53,766 bases of DNA. Source: Punctularia strigosozonata HHB-11173 SS5 (taxonomy: Eukaryota; Basidiomycota; Agaricomycetes; Corticiales; Punctulariaceae). Positions 42,641-53,231 of the stretch are shown here, in pieces (positions within the stretch are counted from its first letter, which is position 1; every line of letters begins with the position of its first letter). The stretch is taken from assembly GCF_000264995.1 (NCBI RefSeq), contig NW_006767437.1, positions 1,104,187-1,157,952 on the forward strand. The letters are read 5' to 3'. A program made the position numbers and the translations under genes. The notes below the pieces were generated by a model. That model saw only the letters and a list, made by a program, of their open reading frames with translations. It had not been told where the DNA came from and ran no database searches.

Positions 42641-43362
42641 TCACCGCAGATCTACATGAACACTGGTATCCACTCCTGCGAAGCAAAGTTCATGGCCGAT
42701 AGCGGCTTCTATCACAAACACTTTGCTCAGGAGCTTGAAAACTCGACAAGTCGTCTGTACGAACGATGTCAGATCAGTAAAAATGCCTCGATCTCACTTG
42801 GAACGTCTAAGAATGGCCAGATAACATTCAAATCCGGAAATAAATCGCTCATGCTTTGATAATAATCCTCAACCATAATAGCTCCCTCATGGCAGCTCTG
42901 CAAGACACCCTGGACATGTATACCCCGGCGGATGATCCACAGACGGTATCAAGGGACCTTTCTTGGACTTAATGTCGCCATGCAGCGCAGGGTGCCTGAT
43001 GCGGCAACAGGTGGTAATTATAGCAGGTCCACGTTGCACCGTGGCAACTCAATCTCACAAGCTTCTCCGCCACCGGTTCTCCGCGGTCAAAACGTCGCTG
43101 ACTATCCATCGCAGCGCGGTATTCCTTCATGTTCAAGCTGGGTGTCTCTCGTCATGGAGGGCGCCCTCTGAACTGGCATCACTGCCGACGAAGTACCATT
43201 TGCATCACACTATGTGAAATTGCGTATCACCCGGTTCACCGTCTTCTTTGTGCAATGTGAAGTGGCATTCGTGGAGTAAGTCTTCACATGCACTCTCTAA
43301 TAGGTTCAGAATTTGCTACTTTCGAGTATCCTTGCTCGCTCATGTGAGCACTTCCATCGCAA
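42641..43362. other. Spacer, no gene seen
   Basis: Open frames under 85 codons on both strands, with no recognisable motif. The last part probably holds the promoter of the gene at 43363. Confidence 0.35.
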
Positions 43363-44198
43363 ATGACAAGTCCACGTCCCATTCAAGTGAACGCTCAGAT
43401 TACGAACCCCACCCTGATTCTCGGACCCCGATCGTCCGCGAGCCATGCCGTCAAGTCATTCCAGCGCCGAGCATCTGTCCGCCGCATGCCTTCGGGGATA
43501 AAAACTGGCATGTGCTGTCAACGCCCCTCCAGTCCACTTTTCCCCCCGACTTGCACAGCGATAACTCTCTCTTTGCCAGCATCCCCTCAGACTTGTTCGT
43601 GCTCGTTATCTCCAATGTCAGATCGTCGTGCTTATCACCCATGTAGTAGGTTTTTGATGGAGGAAGGAGGTTATGAGTCGCTCTTGAAGGCGGCCGACAA
43701 CTTTCAGATGCCGCGGCTGCGAGAGACTTCGACCGGATCCGCGATCCAAAGCAAGCCTCTGACGGAGTCGCAGTCTGCGTTCCTCGCGCTGTCAGCGCTC
43801 TGCAACTTCTGGCTCCGTACGTGTTCAATTTTTTGTCCTGACATAAGCTAACACGATCTTCAGCGACACCTGCCCAGCGGTACGGTGCGCGTGCAACGAT
43901 CTCGTGGCCATATGTTTTTCCGCCCGCCCCTCCTCCATCGCCGTCCCCTGACTATGAAAGACTGGATGAGGAATATCTTGTTAGTCGTTGTTTGCCGTCG
44001 GGGCCGTCACGCCCTGTTACGAACCCTCTGCCGGATAAGTCTCCGCGCAACGTTCCCGTAACGCCGCCCGGGCTGCGTATTCGAGCGCCGCTTCCCATGT
44101 CTGGCGTCTTCCCGCTCTCTCGTCGTAGGAGCCCCCGTCCTAATGGCCCTCGTACCAATGGTGTTGCTGCATCGCCCAAGTCTCCTTCGTCGACATAG
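43363..44198 (+). CDS. Two-exon Ser/Pro-rich protein, unrecognised
   Basis: From the ATG at 43363 the frame is open to 43816. A 47-nt intron (43817-43863, GTACGT...CTTCAG) then joins in phase 1 to 43864-44198, giving 262 residues. The central part includes FLMEEGGYESLLKAADNFQM and SQSAFLALSALCNFWL. The C-terminal exon is Pro/Arg/Ser-rich (PPAPPPSPSPDYERLDEEYL, GVFPLSRRRSPRP) and likely disordered. I recognise no family. The first 100 residues are Cys/Ser/Pro-rich in an unusual way, and a competing frame is open over 43248-43646, so an additional intron may exist in this part. The exon 2 junction is the better supported part of the model. Confidence 0.5.
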
Positions 44199-44810
44199 AT
44201 GTCTCGCGGCGTACAGTTGACCGGCTCCGCACTTCCATTCATACCTCAGTGAGTTGTCTCACCTTTCTCTACTGACTTGGCATGACGGAGACTTCCAGTC
44301 ACGGTTCCCGACGACTGCCTGTCTGGGTTTCTTGTAGATTCTTGTCCTTTGGCGTGCGATGTGATCGCTGAGTCATAGTATGGTGCCGTGGTACCGACAT
44401 CGCGGCCGCACATCGAATAGTATATCCAGGTAACAATAAGGTTCTGTCTGGGTCATATGTAGTAGGCATCTCGTCACAAAACTCCACATCAACAGCACGA
44501 AATATTCGCTCATGTATGATATTAATTATATGCAAAAGCGAGGCGTCTCACTGACTCCCATTAATGTCTACCACTGTGATGTAAGAACTCAATGCATATT
44601 TGACCAAAATATTGCCGTGCGGGGGTTAGACCGCTGGAATCGTTAAGCTGATTATGCTGTGTATTGTTGATCATCTCAGATTGTCTCGCTTGCCTGTGGT
44701 AGTACCGTCGCAGACGATCTTGTTATCGCATCCAAAACAAACAACCTGCACTGCATCTACATGTGCTGCTCGCTGTCATTTTCTGAGCACTCATTGTCAC
44801 CATACAAGCA
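44199..44810. other. Spacer before the KDZ gene, no gene seen
   Basis: Mixed-composition sequence with no motif. I looked for a transposon end matching sequence downstream of 48782 and did not find a convincing inverted pair. Confidence 0.35.
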
Positions 44811-47800
44811 ATGCCCCGCTCCAAACTGCCGAAGTTCTGTGGCAAAGATGTATTAGCAACCCCGAAGACAGTGGCTGAAGATGTAAGACTGAAGATATCG
44901 GAGAGAACGGGGCGGTTAAGCTCCAGTGTCACCTCTGCAAAGCGGCTCCATCAGCAATCGTCTCCAGATCAAGATGCACAAACCTCCCGGGATGGGAACG
45001 CAGAAGGTACTTGTGCCGACTCTGAGACTCTCGGAGGCTCAAACGGTACTGGGACACGCAAGAAACCTCGAAAGCAGAAGAAAAAGCCTACGAAGACCAT
45101 CTCGGTAAGTACTATCGCTTACTTTGAGAAGATCGAATCAAACCAGATTGTAGTATCGTATGGAGCAGTGGCTGCCCCAGATGCGCCGAAAATTCCTTGA
45201 TATCCTACTCACCCAGGAGGCCTTGCCGACCGAAACACCAGCGCCCTGCGAGGTTTGCCTGTCGACAACGCAGCCTGGAATGTATCGTTGTGAGGATTGC
45301 CTCGGCGAGTGCTTGATGTGCAAGACTTGCGTAGTAGAGGTCCATCGCCAACTTCCACTCCATCATATTCAAGTGAGTGATTTGCTATACACTTTATAAC
45401 ACCCAATGACTCGCACAAGTATTGGGATCATGACTGCTTCTGGCCGGTGTCACTACACGAGCTAGGGCTCCAAGTTCAACTCGGCCATCGATGCGGTGAA
45501 GGCTGCGGTAATCCACACCCAGCTCATCAGTCGTTCCTCGTTCTCGACGCAAACGGCTACCACTCCGTTAATGTCAAATACTGCGGATGCTCCACTACTC
45601 TTCCGTACGAGCAGCTTCTGAACGCCGGGTGGTTTCCTGCCTCTACTCAACAGCCCCGTACCGCATTCACATTTTCTTTCCTCGACACCTTTCACCGCCT
45701 TACGCTCCAGGGGAAAATATCCCTTCATGACTATTATCTGGCCGTCGTTCAGAAGACGGACAATGCTGGTCTATCCCATCACGCGGTGAGTCAGATCCTA
45801 TAGTAGTGAACTAAAGCTAACGCGATGTGTTTTCAGTCGAGATACCATGAAGCAACCCTAGCTACGAGGCAGTGGGCTCATCTCATGGCCCTTAAGCGGG
45901 CAGCCCGTGGACATGACCCGTCAGGAATCGAGGCAACGTCGAATGGCGCCCTGGCTGTCGTTTGCCCGGCGTGTCCCCAACCAGGCTGGAACATCCCGGA
46001 TGATTGGAACCAGCGTCCTCCAGAAGAAAGGTTGTTTTACGATTTTCCGCATGATTCATACTGACCTACATCTGTGCAGATGGATTTACTCACTATTCCT
46101 CGCTGTCGACGCCTGTTTTCGTCTGAAAAATAAGGATAGGAAGATTAACGATCCGGAACTCGGCAGCGGCTGGGGATATTACGTGCCTGAAAAGGAGTAC
46201 AAGGAGCACATCGAGTCGCACGTGGAGATTGAGGAGGTGAGTACCTAAATTTCTACCGCTCGCCAGTGACCAAATGTCTTACTGACTACTCTCTGAAGAC
46301 CACGGACCCCTGCGACTCGGCGTTCAACGCTATCAAACATATGAACGCGACGAAGTCGAAACCTGGTGTCATGTCAGTAAGTGGTGTCGGTGCCGTCAAG
46401 TGCGCAAGGCATGCGCTTGTCCGGCCAAATGGAGTTGCTGATCTGCAGAAGGGCGAAAAGTATGTTATGTTTGCTTTTCTCTCATGTCTGCAAGCTGGTG
46501 CTCATTTGCGTCAGGTACGTGACAATGGACTACATTTTTTGGTCCACGCTTCTTCTTCTCGGGTGCGTGCTCCCCGTCGTTGTCAGTTACGACATCGCAT
46601 GCCAGTGGAAAAAGAACCTTAAGACGCGCCACGCCGCCCTCCCAGCACGTTTTGCGGCACTCTCAGCGATTACTCTACGCTTTTTTATTCCAAACCTCCA
46701 TGTCCACGGGCACGCATTGCTCTGTCAATTATTAATGTACTTCCTTCTTCACGAGTATGTCGGCCTCACGCACGCAGAGACCATAGAGCAAGAGTGGGCC
46801 CACATCGGCGGCGTTTCTACGATGACGCGGGACATGGGCCCGGGCGCACGTCATCATACACTTAATGATCACTGGGGATTTTGGAATTTCCGGAAGGTCG
46901 TCGGGATGGGTGAGTTGGCTAAGATGCTACTGTTTTCAGTCTCAATACTAATTGCCGATAGGTGACTTCTTCTTCAAGTCATTGATCACAACTCTTCACG
47001 AGCGCGCTCGACATCGACGAGTTTATGAAGAGCACACCTCGCGATTTAGTCCCGCTCTCATTCAAAAGTGGGAGGAGATGATCCGCCTATGGGAGCTTGA
47101 CCCGAACAAAAATCCAAATCCGTACGAAGAGCCCGAACAAGGCAAGTTCGGTGACTTCCTCCTGGAATTTTAGATGCGCGTATTGATACTACATGCAATC
47201 CAGCCATCAATGTCAGTCAATTGCGGAAGGAGCTTGCTGACCAAGACGCCCGAGATGCCAACATCAACAAAGCTACGCTTCATCCCACAACTGCCAATCT
47301 ATTCATTCGACAGGGATTCATTCTGCGCGATCAGCAGTGAGTTCGAAGTGACACATGTGAGCTAGGCTGACTACCCCCATCACACCAGATGGTCCATCGA
47401 GGCTCAGGCCAAGCAACTCAAAGCAAACGCAACGGACACGGCGACGTCCACATTGCAAGAGCGGCGCACGGCGCTCTATCGGAGCATTCAGGAGTGGTAC
47501 AGCGTTCAAAACTCTTACATGCCAGCAGCCATCACCCGTCGCTCTTCTCGGCTTGCGGAGAACGACGAAACGTCCGATGCCATCATCAAAGCTGAGCATC
47601 TTCCGATCCTGATGCCCTCCGACATCCCCGATGCTCTGCGCATTTCCGGGTGTGTCGGAGGTGTTGTTGACATGGAGAAGCAATACGTCATCGCTAGAAT
47701 GAAGGATGGACTGGTCAACGTTCGACGCTTCCTGGGCGTCAGGGCTTCCGTGCGTCAAAAGATCAAGCATTCGATGGGCGGTACGGGAACTCAAATTTTG

Positions 47801-48782
47801 GATTGATCTCTATATTAACACATGTTCAGGCCAGAAAGATGGCACGCGATCCAAAACGCTCTGGGACGGGATATCGAAGAAGCTCGAACAGTCTGTGTTT
47901 ACGTACCGCTCGGCATACGCAGCTGTCAAGATCTTGGATCCATCCGGAGAATGGTGGAACTACTACCGTCGTTTGTCCGACGACGATATCCGTGGTCCAT
48001 ACCGTGATGATGTATTGGATGATTCGGAACGGCGGAGGACACCTTCCTGGGTATGGACTGCGCCTGATGCCCGCACTGGCAACACGGAGACTGATGACAG
48101 GGATGCCGATGAACACTTGCGCAGCGAATGGGCGAGGCAGCGGGCACGATCGCGCAGATGCGCCGAAGAGGTCGTGCTTCTTGTGGAGGAAATGAGACGT
48201 GTCCTGACCTATCTCCGTGCGAAGGCTTCCTGGTGGGATGAACAGCAAGACCAACGGATCGAAGTGGACCTCCGTCTCATGCGCGGACTGAACGCTTACG
48301 CTCGACGCCAATCACGCATACTCACGAGGCTTGGGACAGTCTTCTCGTCCAGATGGTTACCCTTGCTCAAGGTTTCGGCGCTTGGAGGCAAATGGATACC
48401 GCAGTTCGATACAGTCAAGGTCTCGTCTGGTACGCCTTCTCCTGTGATCAGATACTCTGCAACGCCAGCCTGACAGAACTCCAGACGCGCCTTCTAAGAA
48501 GTCTTCGCAATTGAATGCACGCCAGGCAATGATGGCAACGGCAATGTTGACGGATGCCACAGCATGCACGGAAGATGCATTTGCTGAAGAAAAACTCTTG
48601 GGTCAGTCGTTTGGACGTATCCGTGGATGTCGCTGCCGACTCATCCTCTATCGAAATCACACTCGGCGTGGACAGGTGTAGATGTTGAGGACGATGAGTA
48701 TGCGGCTGACACGGAGGACGAGGATAGCGACGAGAGCGGCGCGGAAGATGACACCCCAGACTGGGCGCGGATCGAGGAATGA
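44811..48782 (+). CDS. KDZ transposase with CxC2 cysteine cluster
   Basis: KDZ (Kyakuja-Dileera-Zisupton) transposase. Exons confirmed by phase: 44811-45104, 45154-45372, 45420-45785, 45837-46030, 46080-46236, 46299-46459, 46515-46909, 46962-47141, 47174-47336, 47389-47780 and 47830 onward. The last one or two junctions, from 48.38 kb to the stop at 48782, are uncertain. A basic N-terminus precedes the CxC2 zinc cluster (CEVCLSTTQPGMYRCEDCLG, CLMCKTC). The family block LQGKISLHDYYLAVV and CPACPQPGWNIP follow. The catalytic region carries SLFLAVDACFRLKNKD, ALVRPNGVADLQKGEK, VTMDYIF, VVSYDIACQWKKNL and TIEQEWAHIGG, supplying candidate D, D and E metal ligands. The C-terminus has SWVWTAPDARTG, VLLVEEMRRVL and an acidic end. 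No internal stop was found, so the gene may be active. The intron at 47142-47173 is only 32 nt with a GC donor. Confidence 0.85.
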
Positions 48783-48896
48783 TCGCGATGCTCTCGTAAT
48801 ATGATGCTTGCAATTGACTGTCATGATTCTTTGAAAAACATCGTGTAAGGCGAGCACCGACCGTTCTCGTCAACTCCCACTAGTACAGCGCGCGGG
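48783..48896. other. Short spacer
   Basis: Between the KDZ stop and the next ATG. Too short to hold more than the KDZ terminator and a compact promoter. Confidence 0.4.
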
Positions 48897-49518
48897 ATGG
48901 GTTGCCCTGATCAATCAATCCCCATGGATCCTCTCTACATGGATCCCCTCCACATAGATCCTCTCTATGTTATCGAGAAACCTAGACGCCTTGGCCCTGA
49001 TGGGCGTAAGCTCACTTTGAGGCAGATGCTGTCGCCGATGGCGCCCCTCTTCAAGATGCATTGGCCTCGAATTAAAGTCAGTTTCTACTACTTGACGCGC
49101 TATTGCATTCGACTCACATTAGCACCGGGGAAAATGCAGAAGCACATCTGCAAGCTAGCGCATGAGACTTGTGTCATAGGCCGGGTCTATCAAGACCAGC
49201 CAACATTCGCGACGGGAATCGTGGTGTCCGAGGTACGTCGCTTTGTCTTCAGTGCTGGCAAATCTCATGAACTCGCAGGTTGCCAACGTCGAGGCTTGGC
49301 GCTACCTGTGGCACTACGAAGATCTTTGGCCGCTTCGAATATACCTTCGATTTGTCCTTTTCGCTCACGCAGATCTCCGCCAACCGCGCTTGATATTGAA
49401 CCTTAGGTTCTCCGATGATCATGTTGTACAATCTGAAGCTGCCACTCCATCTACTGCTTCCGTGGAATCTGTCAGTGACGCTGAAGCTTTCACAAGTGAG
49501 GGCCCGGAGCAAACTTAA
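48897..49518 (+). CDS. 170-residue hypothetical protein, three exons
   Basis: Exons 48897-49076, 49140-49232 and 49279-49518 join in phase 0 with introns of 63 and 46 nt (donors GTCAGT and GTACGT). The start MGCPDQSIPM leads into a small repeat of MDPLYMDPLHIDPLYV. Then come KHICKLAHETCVIGRVYQDQ and a Trp/Leu-rich block (ANVEAWRYLWHYEDLWPLRI), and a Ser/Glu-rich tail (TASVESVSDAEAFTSEG). I recognise no family. It follows the KDZ transposase by only 114 bases on the same strand and could be a second gene of that transposon. Confidence 0.5.
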
Positions 49519-49957
49519 GATGTAAGACTCTAGCACAATGAATTGACTGACACACTCACTCACGAAAGTGCAGAATATCGCATCGATAACGTCCTGAACA
49601 TCCGCGCTCAATTCTTCAACAGGCATCTACCACATGAGGTCTAGGAAACTCTAGAAGTAGATATATCGTTACATATCTTTGGTCCTTTCCATGATCAAGG
49701 GCGAAGGCCAGCTCTACTACGAACCCCATAACGTGCTGAATCTGTTTGAATACCATGTGTATGTTTTGCTACAATACACGTCCACATCCTGTACATTGGA
49801 GCGGAAATGCTGCATACGAAGTCCTCCAATCCGCCGTAAAGTTGACCCCGAGGCTTCAGATGTGGTCCCCACGTCGTACACCGAGGGCATTGCTAGCCAA
49901 TTATCAATAGTATACACACTAGAGACATTCACGAGCATGTTCCCATGACAACTTCAC
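49519..49957. other. Spacer, no gene seen
   Basis: One open frame of 89 codons on the plus strand shows no motif or splice context. Nothing else is recognisable. Confidence 0.35.
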
Positions 49958-50287
49958 GGATCCGATGGCGCGCGTTGATGTCTGTCTGGCTCCCGCGCGA
50001 GTACAGGCGTAGAAAGGTTGCACGAGTACCGGGCGAGGCCCTTGCGCATCCTCATCCAGGGCCGACTACGAGAGCGGACCTCACGAGGACGGCTGCGAGA
50101 GGCGATAATGTGTTGTAGTCCGGGATCCGATGGCGCGCGTTGATGTCTGTCTGGCTCCCGCGCGAGTACAGGCATAGGAAGGTTGCACGAGTACCGGGCG
50201 AGGCCCTTGCGCATCCTCATCCAGGGCCGACTACGAGAGCGGACCTCACGAGGACGGCTGCGAGAGGCGATAATGTGTTGTAGTCCG
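49958..50287. repeat. 165-bp tandem duplication
   Basis: Units 49958-50122 and 50123-50287 begin GGATCCGATGGCGCGCGTTG and differ at only about two positions near the middle (GGCGTAGAAAGG against GGCATAGGAAGG). Such similarity implies a recent event. No coding meaning is apparent. Confidence 0.85.
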
Positions 50288-50929
50288 GAGTGAATCGCTG
50301 CACCACTGACGCCGTCAGCACTCCTATATCTGCCACAGGCGCGTGCACGTACATACTGAAACCGTACCGGACAAGCATGGACGCGGGCTGCAGGTCTTGC
50401 GCGACGACCGCATCTCTCACACCTGGCACACGCGCGCGCACATAACGTCGATCATTCTGCGTTAAGGCAAAAATCCGATTAGACCGGGGCAAACGTAGAG
50501 CGAGCTTGTGACGTACCAGGCCTCTGCAGCCACATGATGTAGAGCCTAACTGCCGATACTCAAGTCCTAGCGTTGAGGGTCCTTCGAGAACGCTCGTCGC
50601 ATGCAGAGTTGTCGGGCAGCTGCTCTGCGTGTCGTTGTCGCTATCGAAGCGTCCACAATCGCGAGGGGAGTGTTGCTGAGCATCTCAACCGGTAGGGTGA
50701 CATGGCAGCGCCCGGCGCCAATGTGTCTCTCGATTCACGGCACGCGCGGTATAACCAATCGGGCTTTCGACGATGAAGGCGTAGACAATGACCCGCCGCA
50801 TCGTAAGCCGGGTCGTGAATTTGAAAGTGCAAGCCGGCAAGAAGCAGGTTACGGCTGTCGCCTTCTGGGCGGCAGAAGACCTCGTGGCGGAGGCAGAGAG
50901 GAGCTGATATGAGTGTAGCACCCAGCGAT
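50288..50929. other. Spacer with possible remnant of the rhamnosidase 3' end
   Basis: No intact gene. On the minus strand the segment 50.93-50.68 kb is open over short frames that could be the decayed C-terminus of the GH78 relic next to it, but no motif is clear. Confidence 0.35.
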
Positions 50930-51990
50930 TCTAAACTAGTGAGGAACCAGCGCGCGGCTGATACGTGCGTCGAGGCTGTACGGCGCGTAGAGCAGCGCGC
51001 CAGTGGCCGAGTAGCCCTGTATGAACGTGCTATTCATCATCCGCGGGTCGTCGAGCATGAAGCCCCACTGGAGACGCATCAGTCGAGTGCGGCACTGACC
51101 TTGCCCGCAAAGACGTGAGCCTGCAGCTCAAAGCCGGATATGAAGGGCGAGATCGCATCTGCCGCCTCCGCCGTCGGGGTGCCGTACGCCGTCCAGCGCA
51201 TGGCGAGGTCGGAGCTGATGGAGCGGGACTGGATTGCGCTGAGGGTGAGATGGGCGACAACGGCCCAGGCGTTGCCGTCTTGGGGGTGGAGCGTTGTCGT
51301 TTCGTTGTCACGGTACATCCCGGCGGAGTCATCCCAGAGGAGCGTGTTGGCGGACGACTTGAGGGTGGAGGCAGTCTGGGTCCACGAGGCGGCGAGGCTG
51401 CTTTCGTTCAGAGCGGCGGCCAAAGACGACAATTGGTTCAAGGTGTGGTATAGGATCGTGTTTGCCTGCACGAGATGTCAGAGTTCGTCGGAGGAGGTTT
51501 AGGCGTGAGGCAGACCGTACTTCGATGTTGTGCCCGCCCATTCCATATTGCAGCCAATCATTGGGAGAAGTCACGCTCATGGGAAGCCGAGGGCGCAATC
51601 GACGGCGAGCTTGACATCGTCCCACATGTTTGCGATATACTCGATGTCGTTCTACAAAGGTATCAGCAGGACCCCGAGTTTGTGAAACCGACTTACCGAG
51701 TAGAAATAAGTAGTATTTCGCGACGCCAATGAGCGTATACATGTGGTACGTCTGCGAGAGTATGAGGGGGAAAGGTTGGCCGGCGTACAGCAGCTGACCA
51801 CTCGTCTTGTCCTGAACCGTGAACAGCAAGTTGAGGGAGTTATGAACGGATCAACGACGCTTTCGGCGTTGAAAACGGTACCGTTGACCCCATAGACCGC
51901 CACGGGGTGTAACGTACGATTGGAGGGCACCAAGATATACTGCTCGTACGGAACTGCGACCACCGTCATTGCTAGGCTGGCTGCAAGGCG
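50930..51990 (-). pseudogene. GH78 alpha-L-rhamnosidase relic
   Basis: Remains of a secreted glycosidase that removes terminal L-rhamnose from plant polysaccharides and glycosides. The start near 51.98 kb reads AASLAMTVVAVPYEQYILVP then SNRTLHPVAVYGVNGTV, a signal-peptide-like start followed by the family's N-terminal block. Sequence for about 300 residues expected next is missing. The frame resumes with DKTSGQLLYAGQPFPL and SQTYHMYTLIGVAKYYLF. An intron follows, then MWDDVKLAVDCALGF, a frameshift at about 51.58 kb, MSVTSPNDWLQYGMGGHNIE, a 55-nt intron, and a long good block (ANTILYHTLNQL, LHPQDGNAWAVVAHL, ISPFISGFELQAHVFAGK). A second frameshift at about 51.08 kb precedes LMRLQWGFMLDDPRMMNSTF then IQGYSATGALLYAPY, after which the frame soon ends. 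The catalytic half-domain (alpha/alpha barrel) is partly present but cannot be translated in full. Confidence 0.8.
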
Positions 51991-52640
51991 CGAGGCGGGC
52001 TTTGTATTGGATCTTGGTCTACATACCCCGCGCCCGGAATGGTTGTATATACGCACATCTTGCTTGGATCGCAAGACACTTTGATTGTCTGCGATGCTCG
52101 GGAGGAAATGGCCAGGGCGAATGTGCGACCGCAGGCGTGACACGGTACCGGTGGCTCAAACGTCTCTTGGTCAAGCAGCTTCGACCCTGCGCTGGGATCG
52201 GGCATGAACGCCGCCGCGAGCTCGTGCGCGAGCGAGAATTGGCTGCTGCCGCTTGGTGCTTGCAGCACGAGGAGGACGCGCTTCTTCCGGCATGCGCTGG
52301 TCCACCGCGCGGCGCGCTAGCTGCGTCTTCGATGGTGGCCGGCGCACTGCTTGAGGGGCTGCTGGCCGTCGGCCGGGGCTGGCGCGGTACCTCCGGAGTG
52401 TTTTGGTCGAACGCCAACATTGACGACGCGGTTGACGACGAGGGGTGGGGTACGATTGACGACGAGGGAGGGATACGGTCCGCAGAGCGCGTTGACGGAA
52501 AGGGTAAGGGCAGGATGTAGTTAACGTGGATGACAAAGATGGAGCATGGTTGACGGATTGAGGTGTGACATTGACCAGACCGTGGGAGAATGGTGGATAT
52601 CCCCCGACATGTGGGTGGTAGCAACCCATTCTGGGGCTCA
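51991..52640 (-). other. Unassigned coding-like stretch upstream of the GH78 relic
   Basis: The minus strand holds a frame from about 52268 with SSQFSLAHELAAAFMPDPSA and a small Cys motif (PCHACG) followed by SCDPSKMCVYTTIPG. It is preceded by Pro/Ser-rich frames up to 52.54 kb. It could be part of an adjacent broken gene or an extended 5' part of the rhamnosidase relic. I cannot join it in frame to either. Confidence 0.35.
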
Positions 52641-52719
52641 TAGTGCGGAGAGTGTACTGTTCTTGCTGAAGTATCTAAAGTTGGGTATAAGAATGGTTGG
52701 TGTGACGTAGAGATATCTG

Positions 52720-53231
52720 AGGCATATGCGCGAAGGGTCGCCCGCGCAGCTGGCGTATATGCACCAGATAGCGCCTGTGCATGAGCCGATCCCGGTAGCG
52801 GTGTGATTCTTACCGAAATATATGCGCGAAATGTTGGTTGGGTTGCCCGTGCAGCTGGCGTATATGCACCGGATAGTGCCTGTGCATGAACCGATCCCGG
52901 CAGCGGCGGTTCTTACCGGAATATATGCACGAAGGGTCGCCCGCACAGCTGGCGTATATGCACCGGATAGTGCCTGCGCATGAGCCGATTTCTTACCGGA
53001 GTATATGCGCGAAGGGTCGCCCGCGCAGCTGGCGTATATGCACCGGATAGTGCCTGCGCATGAACCGATCCCGGCAGCGGCGGTTCTTACCGGAATATAT
53101 GCGCGAATGGTTGCCCGCACAGCTGGCGTATATGCACCGGATAGTGCCTGCGCATGAGCCAATTTCTTACCAGAATATATGCGCGAAGGGTCGCCCGCGC
53201 AGTTGGCGTATATGTACCGGATAGTGCCTGC
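52720..53231. repeat. 80-100-bp satellite array
   Basis: Six copies of GCGCGAAGGGTCGCCCGCGC with AGCTGGCGTATATGCACCGG at about 52729, 52830, 52926, 53008, 53101 and 53180. Units with and without CGATCCCGGCAGCGGCGG alternate, which explains the two spacings. The minus frame repeats CAGDPSRIYSGK and YTPAVRAT but has no start or splice support. The last copy is cut by the next feature. Confidence 0.85.

Noticed and set aside
43248-43646. A competing 132-codon frame over the first exon of the gene at 43363
   Set aside because: Its only visible route into the conserved downstream block needs a 33-nt intron. The 43363 frame reaches the well-supported junction at 43816 directly. I keep it as an alternative only.
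47142-47173. Reading the KDZ frame straight through to the stop at 47171
   Set aside because: The family's C-terminal blocks continue in the next frame with in-phase introns, so splicing is favoured over a premature end. The unusual intron is reported as a finding.
44199-49957. Inverted ends for the KDZ transposon
   Set aside because: No convincing short inverted pair with a flanking 8-bp duplication could be found by eye, so no element boundary is claimed.
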